Shown piece by piece: positions 36,388 to 44,942 of a DNA stretch of 53,097 nucleotides (positions are counted from its first letter, which is position 1; each line of letters starts with the position of its first letter). The notes below the pieces were generated by a model that saw only the letters and a list, made by a program, of their open reading frames with translations, did no database searches and was not told the DNA's origin. This DNA comes from Spirosoma fluviale. Its GTDB lineage: Bacteria; Bacteroidota; Bacteroidia; Cytophagales; Spirosomataceae. The stretch spans positions 1-53,097 of the forward strand of contig CAMDRO010000010.1 in assembly GCA_945906795.1 (NCBI GenBank), written 5' to 3'. A program made the position numbers and the translations under genes.

Positions 36388-38166
36388 CTATTCAAATTCC
36401 ATCAAGTAAGGCATTAAGGCTAGATAACCTTCTCTTTTCTTCCAACGTTCTAGCTCCAAAATTGACTTAGCCCAAGGCAAATTCATGGCCGCAAATTTCT
36501 GAGTCATGGAACTTTCCGACATCGCGGAGGATATCAATTGGTCCAAGAACGATTTTGTTTTTGGATAAACGACTACTTTATAGGCTCCAGGCTTTAATTT
36601 TACTTTTTTTGCCGCTATTTCAATCGCCACATCTAATCCCCCTAATTCGTCCACTAAACCTATTTCCTTGGCTTGAACACCGGTCCAAACTCGGCCTCCC
36701 GCTAAGGATTTCAATTTCTCAATACTCATTTTTCTGCCTGAAGCGGCTTTTGACGTAAAAGTTTCATAGCCTTGGTTCACCATATTTTGAATCACTGATT
36801 TTTGAAATTCAGTCAGTTCACCTAGGGAATTCATGAAATTTGAATTGGCATGGGTATTGACATAATCTTGAGTGATGCCAATCTTATTGCTTAAAAACCG
36901 GTCAATATTCAGCCATTGCGCAAAAATTCCGATGGACCCCGTCACGGTGGTAGGCTGTGCGACGATGGTATTAGCACCCATAGCCATGTAATATCCACCC
37001 GAAGCCGCATAGTCCGACATAGATGCCACGATGGGTTTTACTTTTTTGGCTAATTCGATTTCCCGCCACATCACATCTGAAGCCAAGGAAGAGCCGCCTG
37101 GAGAATCAATTCGAAGGACGATAGCCTTAACGGATTTATTATCCCGCAATTTCCTTAATTCTTTCACAAAATCGTCTGAACCTATATTATCGTCACCACC
37201 TTTTGTTCCTACGATTTCACCTTCGGCAACTAAAACTCCAATTTTGTCCGTTCCTTCCACAGCCTTAATTGGATTTTTTGCTTTCAGGTAATCGGCAAGT
37301 TTTACATACGTCAACTCACTTTTTGCCTTTATTTTAACCGCTGATTTTAAAAGTGATTCAAATTGATCCCAATACCCTAATTTAATCATCCCCAACTTTT
37401 CTGCTTTTACCGGATTCATGGCTAAAAGGCTGTCCGCAATTTGATTCAGTTTATTAGCAGGAATTTTTTTACTCAATGAAATTTTAGAAAAAACTTCGCG
37501 GTTGATCGAGCTGATAAACGATTGCGTCTGCATTCTATTTTCCGGACTCATGTTTTCTCGGATAAAAGGCTCTACGGCGGATTTATATTGCCCTACTCTG
37601 AAAACCAAAGGCTCAATTTCCAATTTATCAAATGCCTTTTTATAAAACATATATTGAACACTAATTCCGTTAAAATCCAATAAACCGGATGGATTCAAAT
37701 ATGCTTCATCGGCCACTGATGCAATATAATAAGCCTTTTCAGAATACGAATTAGCATAGGCATAAATGAATTTTCCAGAACTTTTGAATTTTTCTAAGGC
37801 ATTTCTAATTTCAGTTAATTTAGCATAACCGGCCATGGGGAAATTCACATCTAAGTAAATGCCTTTAACGTTATTGTCTATACGTGCGCGTTCCAAGGCT
37901 GATAAAATTTGGATCAATCCAATTTTTTCGGTGCTTTCAAAAAATGGATTTGGAAAGGTTGCGAATGGATTATCGTCTTCTGTACTTGCATTTTCAACGA
38001 TAGGCCGATTTAAATCTAATTTAAGAATTGAATTTTCTTTTACTTCAAATTCTGATTCGCCCCCGCTCATGGCTGCACCGATGCCTACAATAATCAGAAT
38101 ACTGATGATTAGAAAAAGAAATAAGCCCATTAGGGTTGCTAGGGTGTATTTAAAAAATTGCCACAT
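36388..38166 (-). CDS. sppA: Signal peptide peptidase SppA (long, 67K type)
   Basis: This 592-residue serine protease, anchored by one N-terminal membrane span (~8-33), degrades signal peptides left in the membrane. The tandem SppA domains carry the Ser/Lys dyad of the family: Lys in 'VGQYKSAVEPFIRENMS' in the first half and Ser in 'YAASGGYYMAMGANTIVAQP' in the second. 'VLRIDSPGGSSLASDVMWREI' and 'TVTGSIGIFAQW' are further hallmarks. The length fits the double-domain type. A full promoter (TTTG-19-TAATTTTG) lies 54-84 bases upstream. bioB is the next gene downstream. Confidence 0.96.
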   Translation of the reverse strand: MWQFFKYTLATLMGLFLFLIISILIIVGIGAAMSGGESEFEVKENSILKLDLNRPIVENASTEDDNPFATFPNPFFESTEKIGLIQILSALERARIDNNVKGIYLDVNFPMAGYAKLTEIRNALEKFKSSGKFIYAYANSYSEKAYYIASVADEAYLNPSGLLDFNGISVQYMFYKKAFDKLEIEPLVFRVGQYKSAVEPFIRENMSPENRMQTQSFISSINREVFSKISLSKKIPANKLNQIADSLLAMNPVKAEKLGMIKLGYWDQFESLLKSAVKIKAKSELTYVKLADYLKAKNPIKAVEGTDKIGVLVAEGEIVGTKGGDDNIGSDDFVKELRKLRDNKSVKAIVLRIDSPGGSSLASDVMWREIELAKKVKPIVASMSDYAASGGYYMAMGANTIVAQPTTVTGSIGIFAQWLNIDRFLSNKIGITQDYVNTHANSNFMNSLGELTEFQKSVIQNMVNQGYETFTSKAASGRKMSIEKLKSLAGGRVWTGVQAKEIGLVDELGGLDVAIEIAAKKVKLKPGAYKVVVYPKTKSFLDQLISSAMSESSMTQKFAAMNLPWAKSILELERWKKREGYLALMPYLMEFE

Positions 38167-38219
38167 AAGGATTTATTTGATTAAAAGAATAATTTGGGAT
38201 TAAATTTCGACAAGTCAAT

Positions 38220-38250
38220 CAAAATTATGTTCAATGGATAAAATTCCAAA
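38220..38250 (-). promoter_or_regulatory. Promoter for sppA
   Basis: On the minus strand TTTG (38250-38247) and TAATTTTG (38227-38220) are separated by 19 bases, an excellent match to the Bacteroidetes housekeeping promoter. The implied leader is ~47 bases. Confidence 0.65.
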
Positions 38251-38264
38251 ATGAAGGGTAAAAA

Positions 38265-38882
38265 TTACCCAAAATTAACCCGGTAATCTTCCCTAGCCTG
38301 AAGAATTACTTCGTGGGCTATTTCCCGGCCATACACTTCGTCGATGTCCACTAAACTTGAACTGCTTTCACCAGGTAGCATTTTATAGGTCCAAAAATAA
38401 TGTCTAAGTCGTTGAACAATGTCTTTGGGTGCATCTGATATATCGCGCCATTTCCCATAAATAGGATCATTTTTTAAGACTGCTATAATTTTATCATCGG
38501 CCTCACCGTGGTCGATCATGCGAATACCGCCGATAGGAATGGCTTGACATAAAATATCTCCATGGGTAATTGCACGCTCTGAAAGCACCAAAATATCGAG
38601 AGGGTCACCGTCGCCTTTGATGATTTCTTTGCCTGAGTATTTTTTGGCCAATCTGGCTATTCCGTCAGCACAATAGGTTTGGGGCAAAAAACCGTATAAT
38701 GCGGGAACAATATTGGAAAATTTCTGCGGTCGGTCTATTTTTAGATATCCCGATTCCTTGTCAATTTCATATTTTACCGTATCGGTCGGGACAATCTCGA
38801 TAAAGGCCGTGACCAATTCAGGCATTTGCTCGCCAATTTGTATTCCGTGCCAAGGATGAGCTTTAAAGATGTTTCGATTCAT
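38265..38882 (-). CDS. ppa: Inorganic pyrophosphatase (family I)
   Basis: This 205-residue soluble enzyme hydrolyses pyrophosphate released by biosynthesis. Family I features are 'EIVPTDTVKYEIDKESGYLKIDR', 'ALYGFLPQTYC', the metal-binding 'DGDPLDILVL' and 'DHGEADDKIIAVL'. It starts 'MNRNIFKAHPWHGIQIGEQMPELVTAFIEI', a version common in Bacteroidota. It is divergent from def. Its stop codon lies inside a perfect inverted repeat (GGGTAA AAA TTACCC, 38256-38270), which may be a weak terminator or mRNA end stabiliser. Confidence 0.95.
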   Translation of the reverse strand: MNRNIFKAHPWHGIQIGEQMPELVTAFIEIVPTDTVKYEIDKESGYLKIDRPQKFSNIVPALYGFLPQTYCADGIARLAKKYSGKEIIKGDGDPLDILVLSERAITHGDILCQAIPIGGIRMIDHGEADDKIIAVLKNDPIYGKWRDISDAPKDIVQRLRHYFWTYKMLPGESSSSLVDIDEVYGREIAHEVILQAREDYRVNFG

Positions 38883-38989
38883 ATAATTTGTTGAAACCCG
38901 ATTAGGTCGTGGGCACGCAAATTACAAAAAAATGCCCGCACCTAAACTAAAGAACCCATGGCAAATAGGTACAATCTAGGGAAATTAGT

Positions 38990-38997
38990 TAAATTTG
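38990..38997 (+). promoter_or_regulatory. Possible -7 box (TAAATTTG) for def-pheT
   Basis: It matches TAnnTTTG 20 bases before the def ATG. The -33 box is not clear. Confidence 0.4.
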
Positions 38998-39017
38998 TGG
39001 TTTGAATTTTTTCAATT

Positions 39018-39590
39018 ATGATATATCCCATCGTCCCTTATGGCGATCCTGTGTTAAGAAAAGTAGCCAAGCCTCTTAAATTAGGAAGCATCGATTTGCT
39101 TAAGCTGTCGGAAGACATGTTTGAAACGATGTATGCGGCGAGTGGTGTTGGATTAGCCGCCCCTCAGATTGGCATGGACATCCGTCTTTTTATTGTGGAT
39201 GGAAGGCCCATGAATGAGGATGAAGATGAGGAAGAAAAAGACCCTTCCCTAGTGAATTTCAAAAAAGTTTTTGTGAATGCCACCATTTTAGATGAAACTG
39301 GAGAAGAATGGGGTTTTGAAGAAGGTTGCTTGTCAATTCCTGGAATTAGAGGGGAAGTTTTTAGGTCTGAATATGTCAAAATTCATTATTGGGACGAGCA
39401 TGGAGAGGAGCATGAAGACATTTTTGAGGGATTTGCGGCAAGAATTATTCAGCATGAATATGATCATATTGAAGGAATACTTTTTACCGATCATTTAAAT
39501 GTGGTCAAAAAACGGATGATAAAAAGTAAATTAGTTGAAATTAGCCGCGGAAAAGTTTCAGTGGATTATAAAATGAAACTTTCTCGATAA
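39018..39590 (+). CDS. def: Peptide deformylase
   Basis: This 190-residue metalloenzyme removes the formyl group from new proteins. All three family motifs are present: 'GVGLAAPQIG' (~41-50), 'EEGCLSIPG' with the metal Cys, and 'QHEYDHIEGILF' with the HExxH metal site. An acidic insertion ('NEDEDEEEKD') lies between motifs 1 and 2, as in other Bacteroidota. pheT starts 8 bases downstream, so the two form an operon. Confidence 0.97.
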   Translation: MIYPIVPYGDPVLRKVAKPLKLGSIDLLKLSEDMFETMYAASGVGLAAPQIGMDIRLFIVDGRPMNEDEDEEEKDPSLVNFKKVFVNATILDETGEEWGFEEGCLSIPGIRGEVFRSEYVKIHYWDEHGEEHEDIFEGFAARIIQHEYDHIEGILFTDHLNVVKKRMIKSKLVEISRGKVSVDYKMKLSR

Positions 39591-39598
39591 AATTAGAT

Positions 39599-42034
39599 AT
39601 GAAGATTTCTTTAAATTGGTTACGTGATTTTATTGACATTTCTAAATTGCCTCAAAAGGGCGAAGGAGAAGAGTTAAACGTGTTATTGACAAATACGGGA
39701 TTAGAGGTGGAGGGCATTGAAAGGCATGAAAAAATCCAAGGAGGATTAAAAGGATTTGTGGTAGCCGAGGTTTTGACCTGTGAGAAATTTGAGGTAAAAG
39801 ACAAAACGCTAAGCCTAACGACTGTAGACGCAGGATTAGCGGAAAATTTAACCATTGTTTGTGGAGCGGCTAATGTAGCGGCGGGCCAAAAAGTAATCGT
39901 GGCCACGCCAGGGACAACTTTATATGACGCGGAAGGCAAAGCCTTGTTTACTGTAGAAAAGCGAAAAGTGTATGGCCAACCCTCCGAAGGGATGATTTGC
40001 GCTGAAGATGAAATTGGGATTGGAACCTCGCATGATGGTATTTTAGTCCTGGCTACGGAGTTGGCAAATGGAACGGCTGCGGCCATTTACTTTAACCTAT
40101 CGGTCGATTTAGTGTTGGAGATTGGCTTAACCCCAAACCGAGCTGATGCAGCATCACACTGGGGAGTGGCGCGAGACATTAAAGCGGTCACTGGATTGCC
40201 TATACAATTACCTTCGGTAGATTCCCTGACGATAAGCCAAACCCATTTGCCTATTGAAATAAACATTCAAGATCAGGGATGTGCTCGTTTTTGTGGCGTA
40301 AGCATCGATGGAATACAGGTAAAACCTTCTCCTGATTGGTTGCAAGAAAGGTTAAGTGCGATAGGATTAAGGCCCATCAATAATATTGTCGACATCACTA
40401 ATTTTATTTGCCATGGCTTGGGCCAACCGATGCATGCCTATGATTGGCATCAGATAAGTGGAGGTCGATTGGAAGTTAAAACTTTAACTGCGGGAACTGT
40501 TTTTAAAACCTTAGATGGAGTAGAAAGGAAATTAAATGGGGAAGAATTAATGATCTGTGATGGGTCGGGGGCGATTGGCCTGGCGGGAATTATGGGTGGG
40601 GCAAATTCAAGTATTCAAGATTCAACTACCCGAATTTTCTTGGAAGTGGCCCATTTTGCACCGGAAAGAATCCGAAAAGCAGCCCAGTTTCATAGTTTAA
40701 AAACGGATGCGTCCTTCAGATTTGAAAGAGGGACTGATATAGAAGCCAAGTTATTTGCGCTTAAATATGCGGCAAAACTAATGCTTGAATTAGCTGGTGG
40801 AACTATTGCATCGAATTGGCTTGATCATTATCCGGAAAAAAATGTAGCGGTTCAAATCCCTGTTAGCTATGCGCGTGTACGCCAATTGATGGGAATTGAA
40901 TTGAGTGAAAATCGAATCCAAGAAATACTTTTGGCCTTAGATTTCAAATTAATGGATTTGAATCCGGCGGGATTTACGGCGATTGCTCCCGCATATCGAG
41001 TGGATGTGACGCGAGAGGCTGATTTAATTGAAGAGCTTTTAAGGATTCATGGATTAGATAATATTCCCTTGTCAGAAAATTTAGGGGCTAATTTTATTTC
41101 AGAATTCCCTTTATTGGATAAAGAAAAAACACAGCAACAAGTGGGGCTTAGCTTAGCGGCTAAAGGGTTTAATGAAATCATCACCAATTCGCTGACTAAA
41201 TCGAGTCACCATGAATTAATCCAACAGGACTTAACTTTTGAATCTGTAGACATATTAAATCGGCTTTCTGAAGATTTAGGCGTGATGCGTCAGCATTTAC
41301 TATTTTCGGGATTAGAGGTTTTGGCTTACAATATTAATCGCCGACAAAAAGATTTGAAGTTATTTGAGTTTGGGAAAACGTACCATAAAAAAGCCAGTAA
41401 ATACATCGAAAAAAGGCATTTATCTTTGTATCTAACGGGTTTACAGGCAGGGGAAACATGGAGTACTTCCGCCAAAAAAGCGGAATTCCATCATTTATAT
41501 TCAACGGTCATCGCCCTAATGAAATTCATGGGGGTCAAGGATTTTGAAACATCTCCAATAGAAGAATCTTCTATTTTCGCGTATGGTTTACGTATCTCAG
41601 TGAATAAAAAAATGTGTTTAGAATTAGGGATGATTCGACCCAATTTAGCGCAAAAATTCGATGTTAAACAGGAGGTATTTTTTGCAGATTTTGATTGGGA
41701 TTATTGGGTTAAACAAGAGAAAGTTGATTTTGTCTATCAGGAAATATCGAAATTTCCTGAAGTCCGTAGAGATTTGTCACTAGTGATTAATAAAGAGGTA
41801 AGCTATCAAGCAATTCAACGTATTTCAGAACAGGTTGAGAAGAGCTTACTGAAATCTGTTTCTGTTTTTGACGTTTATGAGGGTAAAAATTTAGGGGAAG
41901 GAAAGAAATCCTATTCCATTAGCTTTATGCTCCAAGATGAGAATCAAACGCTGACCGACAAGGTCATAGACGCAACGATGGATCGACTTATTCAACGATT
42001 TGAAAAGGAATTAGGAGCCGTCATTCGAAAGTAA
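39599..42034 (+). CDS. pheT: Phenylalanyl-tRNA synthetase beta subunit
   Basis: This 811-residue beta chain of the heterotetrameric PheRS has 'MKISLNWLRDFIDISKL' at the start, a tRNA-binding EMAP-type domain ('TIVCGAANVAAGQKVIVATPG'), the B3/4 editing domain ('LTPNRADAASHWGVARDIKAVTGLPI', 'NNIVDITNFICHGLGQPMHAYD'), B5 ('GIELSENRIQEILLALDF') and the C-terminal anticodon-binding fold ('EISKFPEVRRDLSLVINKEVSYQAI'). pheS is not in the window, so the subunits are encoded apart, as is usual in Bacteroidota. It follows def closely. Confidence 0.97.
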   Translation: MKISLNWLRDFIDISKLPQKGEGEELNVLLTNTGLEVEGIERHEKIQGGLKGFVVAEVLTCEKFEVKDKTLSLTTVDAGLAENLTIVCGAANVAAGQKVIVATPGTTLYDAEGKALFTVEKRKVYGQPSEGMICAEDEIGIGTSHDGILVLATELANGTAAAIYFNLSVDLVLEIGLTPNRADAASHWGVARDIKAVTGLPIQLPSVDSLTISQTHLPIEINIQDQGCARFCGVSIDGIQVKPSPDWLQERLSAIGLRPINNIVDITNFICHGLGQPMHAYDWHQISGGRLEVKTLTAGTVFKTLDGVERKLNGEELMICDGSGAIGLAGIMGGANSSIQDSTTRIFLEVAHFAPERIRKAAQFHSLKTDASFRFERGTDIEAKLFALKYAAKLMLELAGGTIASNWLDHYPEKNVAVQIPVSYARVRQLMGIELSENRIQEILLALDFKLMDLNPAGFTAIAPAYRVDVTREADLIEELLRIHGLDNIPLSENLGANFISEFPLLDKEKTQQQVGLSLAAKGFNEIITNSLTKSSHHELIQQDLTFESVDILNRLSEDLGVMRQHLLFSGLEVLAYNINRRQKDLKLFEFGKTYHKKASKYIEKRHLSLYLTGLQAGETWSTSAKKAEFHHLYSTVIALMKFMGVKDFETSPIEESSIFAYGLRISVNKKMCLELGMIRPNLAQKFDVKQEVFFADFDWDYWVKQEKVDFVYQEISKFPEVRRDLSLVINKEVSYQAIQRISEQVEKSLLKSVSVFDVYEGKNLGEGKKSYSISFMLQDENQTLTDKVIDATMDRLIQRFEKELGAVIRK

Positions 42035-42053
42035 AATTGATGTATTAATAGGC

Positions 42054-42073
42054 TGGAATGCGCAAGCATTCCA
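42054..42073. terminator. Hairpin after pheT (8-bp stem, GCAA loop)
   Basis: TGGAATGC pairs with GCATTCCA around a GCAA (GNRA) tetraloop, 20 bases after the pheT stop. A U-tract does not follow directly, so it may be an RNA-end stabiliser rather than a classic terminator. Confidence 0.45.
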
Positions 42074-42097
42074 AAGTCAAAGACATTCATTTTTATT

Positions 42098-42116
42098 AAA
42101 AAAAGCCAATCAGGCT
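42098..42116 (-). terminator. Probable terminator after ffh
   Basis: On the minus strand a short 4-bp stem (AGCC/GGCT, 5-base loop) is followed by T7, beginning 13 bases after the ffh stop. The stem is weak, hence moderate confidence. Confidence 0.45.
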
Positions 42117-42128
42117 GTTAAAAGATTA

Positions 42129-43463
42129 CTACCTTTTTAACATATTACCCATATTAGGCATTTTCATTTTACCATCTTGAACTTTGTTCATCATTTTCAT
42201 CATTTTCCGCATGTCCTCAAATTGCTTCAACAAATTATTAACTTGTTGGATTGAGGTTCCAGAACCCTTCGCAATTCGGTTCTTGCGAGATGGATTTAAT
42301 ACATCTGGATTTTGACGTTCCTTTAAAGTCATCGACTGGATAATGGCTTCTATAGGCTTAAATGAATCATTCGAAATATCCACGTCTTTCACGGCTTGCC
42401 CCATTCCTGGAACCATACCCATCAGGTCTTTAATATTTCCCATCTTTTTTATTTGTTGGAGTTGGGAATAAAAATCTTCAAATGAGAAATTATTTTGGCG
42501 AATTTTTTTGTTTAAACGAGCCGCTTCATCCTCATCAAAAGCTTGTTGGGCTCTTTCAACTAAAGAAAGAACGTCCCCCATGCCCAGAATACGGTTGGCC
42601 ATTCGATCCGGATAAAACAGATCTAAGGCTTCCATTTTTTCACCGGTGGAGATGAATTTGATGGGTTTTTCGACCACTTGTCGGATGGAAAGAGCAGCCC
42701 CACCTCTCGAATCACCGTCTAATTTGGTTAAGACAACTCCGTCAAAATTAAGTCGTTCATTAAATGTTTTAGCTGTATTGACGGCATCTTGGCCCGTCAT
42801 GGAGTCAACAACAAATAAAATTTCGGTCGGATTGATCGCTTTTTTTACGGCCGCGATTTCATTCATCATGGATTCGTCGATGGCTAATCGGCCGGCAGTA
42901 TCGACAATAACCACTTTTTTACCCATTTTCCTGGCGTAGGAAAGTGCATTCTCGGCAATAGAAACGGCACTTTTATTTTCGGGTTCTGCATAAACCTCTA
43001 CACCTACTTGCTCACCCAAGACTTTTAATTGGTCTATCGCCGCAGGTCTATAAATATCACAGGCAACAAGTAACACATTTCGCCCTCCTTTTTTAATGTA
43101 TTGGGCTAACTTGCCTGAGAAGGTTGTCTTACCTGAACCTTGAAGTCCCGCGATCAGCACAACGGCAGGATCTCCTTTTAAATTAATATCTTGCTTGACC
43201 CCACCCATTAATTGGGTTAGTTCTTCATGAACAATTTTAACTAATAATTGGCCTGGCTCAACGGAAATTAATATTTTTTGGCCTAGAGCCTGTTCTTTTA
43301 TTCGATCGGTAATTTCCTTAGCTACTTTGTAGTTGACGTCGGCATCCATCAAGGCCCGCCTAATTTCCTTTACGGTAGCGGCAACGTTGACGTCGGTAAT
43401 TCGGCCGTTCCCTTTGAGGGTTCGCATGGCCGATGTAATCTTAGCGCTTAAATTCTCAAACAT
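42129..43463 (-). CDS. ffh: Signal recognition particle protein Ffh
   Basis: This 444-residue SRP54 protein has an N-domain, then the GTPase G-domain with 'GLQGSGKTTFSGKLA' (G1), 'DIYRPAAIDQLKVLG', 'DTAGRLAIDE' (G3), 'TKLDGDSRGGAALS' (G4 region) and 'FISTGEKMEALDLFYP', and the Met-rich M-domain ending 'MRKMMKMMNKVQDGKMKMPNMGNMLKR', which binds signal sequences and 4.5S RNA. It delivers ribosomes making membrane proteins to FtsY. It is monocistronic and divergent from icd. It ends with TAG. Confidence 0.97.
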   Translation of the reverse strand: MFENLSAKITSAMRTLKGNGRITDVNVAATVKEIRRALMDADVNYKVAKEITDRIKEQALGQKILISVEPGQLLVKIVHEELTQLMGGVKQDINLKGDPAVVLIAGLQGSGKTTFSGKLAQYIKKGGRNVLLVACDIYRPAAIDQLKVLGEQVGVEVYAEPENKSAVSIAENALSYARKMGKKVVIVDTAGRLAIDESMMNEIAAVKKAINPTEILFVVDSMTGQDAVNTAKTFNERLNFDGVVLTKLDGDSRGGAALSIRQVVEKPIKFISTGEKMEALDLFYPDRMANRILGMGDVLSLVERAQQAFDEDEAARLNKKIRQNNFSFEDFYSQLQQIKKMGNIKDLMGMVPGMGQAVKDVDISNDSFKPIEAIIQSMTLKERQNPDVLNPSRKNRIAKGSGTSIQQVNNLLKQFEDMRKMMKMMNKVQDGKMKMPNMGNMLKR

Positions 43464-43564
43464 AATGCATTAAATCTTGTAAATGGTCTGCAATTTACGC
43501 TTTTTACCTTAAAAAATATTCAAATTATTTGGCCTAATTCTGATGAATAAAAAAGAATCCTGTA

Positions 43565-43572
43565 TACCTTTG
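43565..43572 (+). promoter_or_regulatory. -7 box (TACCTTTG) for icd, followed by a leader hairpin
   Basis: It matches TAnnTTTG 60 bases before the icd ATG. The -33 side is poor. A 6-bp hairpin (TTTAGG 43581-43586 with CCTAAA 43592-43597) lies at the start of the predicted leader. Confidence 0.5.
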
Positions 43573-43631
43573 CAGGATTATTTAGGTTCATCCTAAAATA
43601 AAAAGAATGATCAAACACATTAATACAAAAA

Positions 43632-44861
43632 ATGGAAAAAATTAAAGTTGCTAACCCAGTCGTAGAACTTGATGGAGATGAAATGACTCGCATCATTTGG
43701 AAATTCATCAAAGATAAATTGATCTTGCCTTACGTAGAACTTGACATTAAATATTATGATTTAGGTGTTGAATATAGGGATGAGACGAATGACCAAGTAA
43801 CGATAGAGGCTGCAGAGGCAATAAAAAAATATGGGGTTGGGATTAAATGTGCCACTATTACTCCGGATGAGGCGCGCGTGGTTGAGTTTGAATTAAAGCA
43901 AATGTGGAAATCACCGAATGGGACTATTCGCAATATTTTGGATGGAACTGTTTTTAGGGAGCCCATCGTTTGTTCGAATGTACCAAGACTAGTTCCTAAT
44001 TGGACTGCGCCCATCATGATTGGACGTCATGCTTTTGGGGATCAATATAAAGCTACTGACTTTGTGACCAAGGGAAAAGGTAAGTTGACGGTTTCGTTCA
44101 CCCCGGAAGATGGGGGTGAGCCACAAACGTTTGAAGTATATAATTTCAAGGGGGATGGAGTTGCCTTGACCATGTATAATACGGATGAGTCGATTATGGG
44201 ATTTGCTCATTCATGTTTCAATATGGCCTTAAGTAAAGGTTGGCCTTTGTATTTATCCACAAAAAATACGATTTTAAAGAAATATGATGGCCGATTCAAA
44301 GATATCTTTGAGGAGATTTTTCAATCTGATTATAAGTCGAAGTTTGATGCCATGGGAATTGTATATGAGCATCGATTGATCGATGACATGGTGGCCTCCG
44401 CTTTAAAGTGGAATGGTAATTTTGTTTGGGCATGTAAGAATTATGATGGAGATGTTCAGTCGGATACGGTTGCTCAGGGATTTGGATCCTTAGGTTTAAT
44501 GACTTCGGTTTTAATCACTCCAGATGGTAAAGTAATGGAGGCTGAGGCAGCACATGGAACGGTTACGAGACATTATCGTGATCACCAAGCGGGGAAACCT
44601 ACGTCAACGAACCCAATCGCATCGATCTTTGCATGGACGAGAGGTTTAGAGTTTAGGGGTAAATTAGATAACAATCCAGCTTTGATTAATTTCTGCCAAA
44701 CATTGGAAAAAGTATGTGTAGAGACAGTGGAATCAGGTAAAATGACTAAAGATTTAGCGGTATGTATTCATGGCAGTAAAGTAAATCATGGGGAACATTA
44801 CCTGTATACCGAGGAGTTTTTAGAGGCTTTAGATACTAATTTAAAAGTAGCATTAGCTTAA
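43632..44861 (+). CDS. icd: NADP-dependent isocitrate dehydrogenase (eukaryotic-like type)
   Basis: This 409-residue TCA-cycle enzyme converts isocitrate to 2-oxoglutarate. The sequence is of the subfamily II type, resembling eukaryotic IDH1/IDH2 rather than E. coli Icd: '[22 protein letters not shown]', '[15 protein letters not shown]', '[19 protein letters not shown]', '[15 protein letters not shown]', '[30 protein letters not shown]' and '[15 protein letters not shown]'. NADP use is inferred from the subfamily. It has its own promoter and a strong terminator 20 bases after the stop. Confidence 0.96.
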   Translation: MEKIKVANPVVELDGDEMTRIIWKFIKDKLILPYVELDIKYYDLGVEYRDETNDQVTIEAAEAIKKYGVGIKCATITPDEARVVEFELKQMWKSPNGTIRNILDGTVFREPIVCSNVPRLVPNWTAPIMIGRHAFGDQYKATDFVTKGKGKLTVSFTPEDGGEPQTFEVYNFKGDGVALTMYNTDESIMGFAHSCFNMALSKGWPLYLSTKNTILKKYDGRFKDIFEEIFQSDYKSKFDAMGIVYEHRLIDDMVASALKWNGNFVWACKNYDGDVQSDTVAQGFGSLGLMTSVLITPDGKVMEAEAAHGTVTRHYRDHQAGKPTSTNPIASIFAWTRGLEFRGKLDNNPALINFCQTLEKVCVETVESGKMTKDLAVCIHGSKVNHGEHYLYTEEFLEALDTNLKVALA

Positions 44862-44882
44862 TTTCTAACGTATATTTTACTA

Positions 44883-44916
44883 AAAAAGAGTCGCTTCAAA
44901 TGAAGCGGCTCTTTTT
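44883..44916. terminator. Strong bidirectional terminator between icd and the esterase gene
   Basis: A long hairpin (11 core pairs with one G-U, extended by A5/T5 flanks) around a 2-base loop serves both convergent genes. Confidence 0.9.
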
Positions 44917-44942
44917 GTTTTGACCGTAATTAATTGATAAAT

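Noticed and set aside
38256-38270. GGGTAA AAA TTACCC inverted repeat as a full terminator of ppa
   Set aside because: The stem includes the stop codon and no continuous T-tract follows, so it is noted under ppa only.
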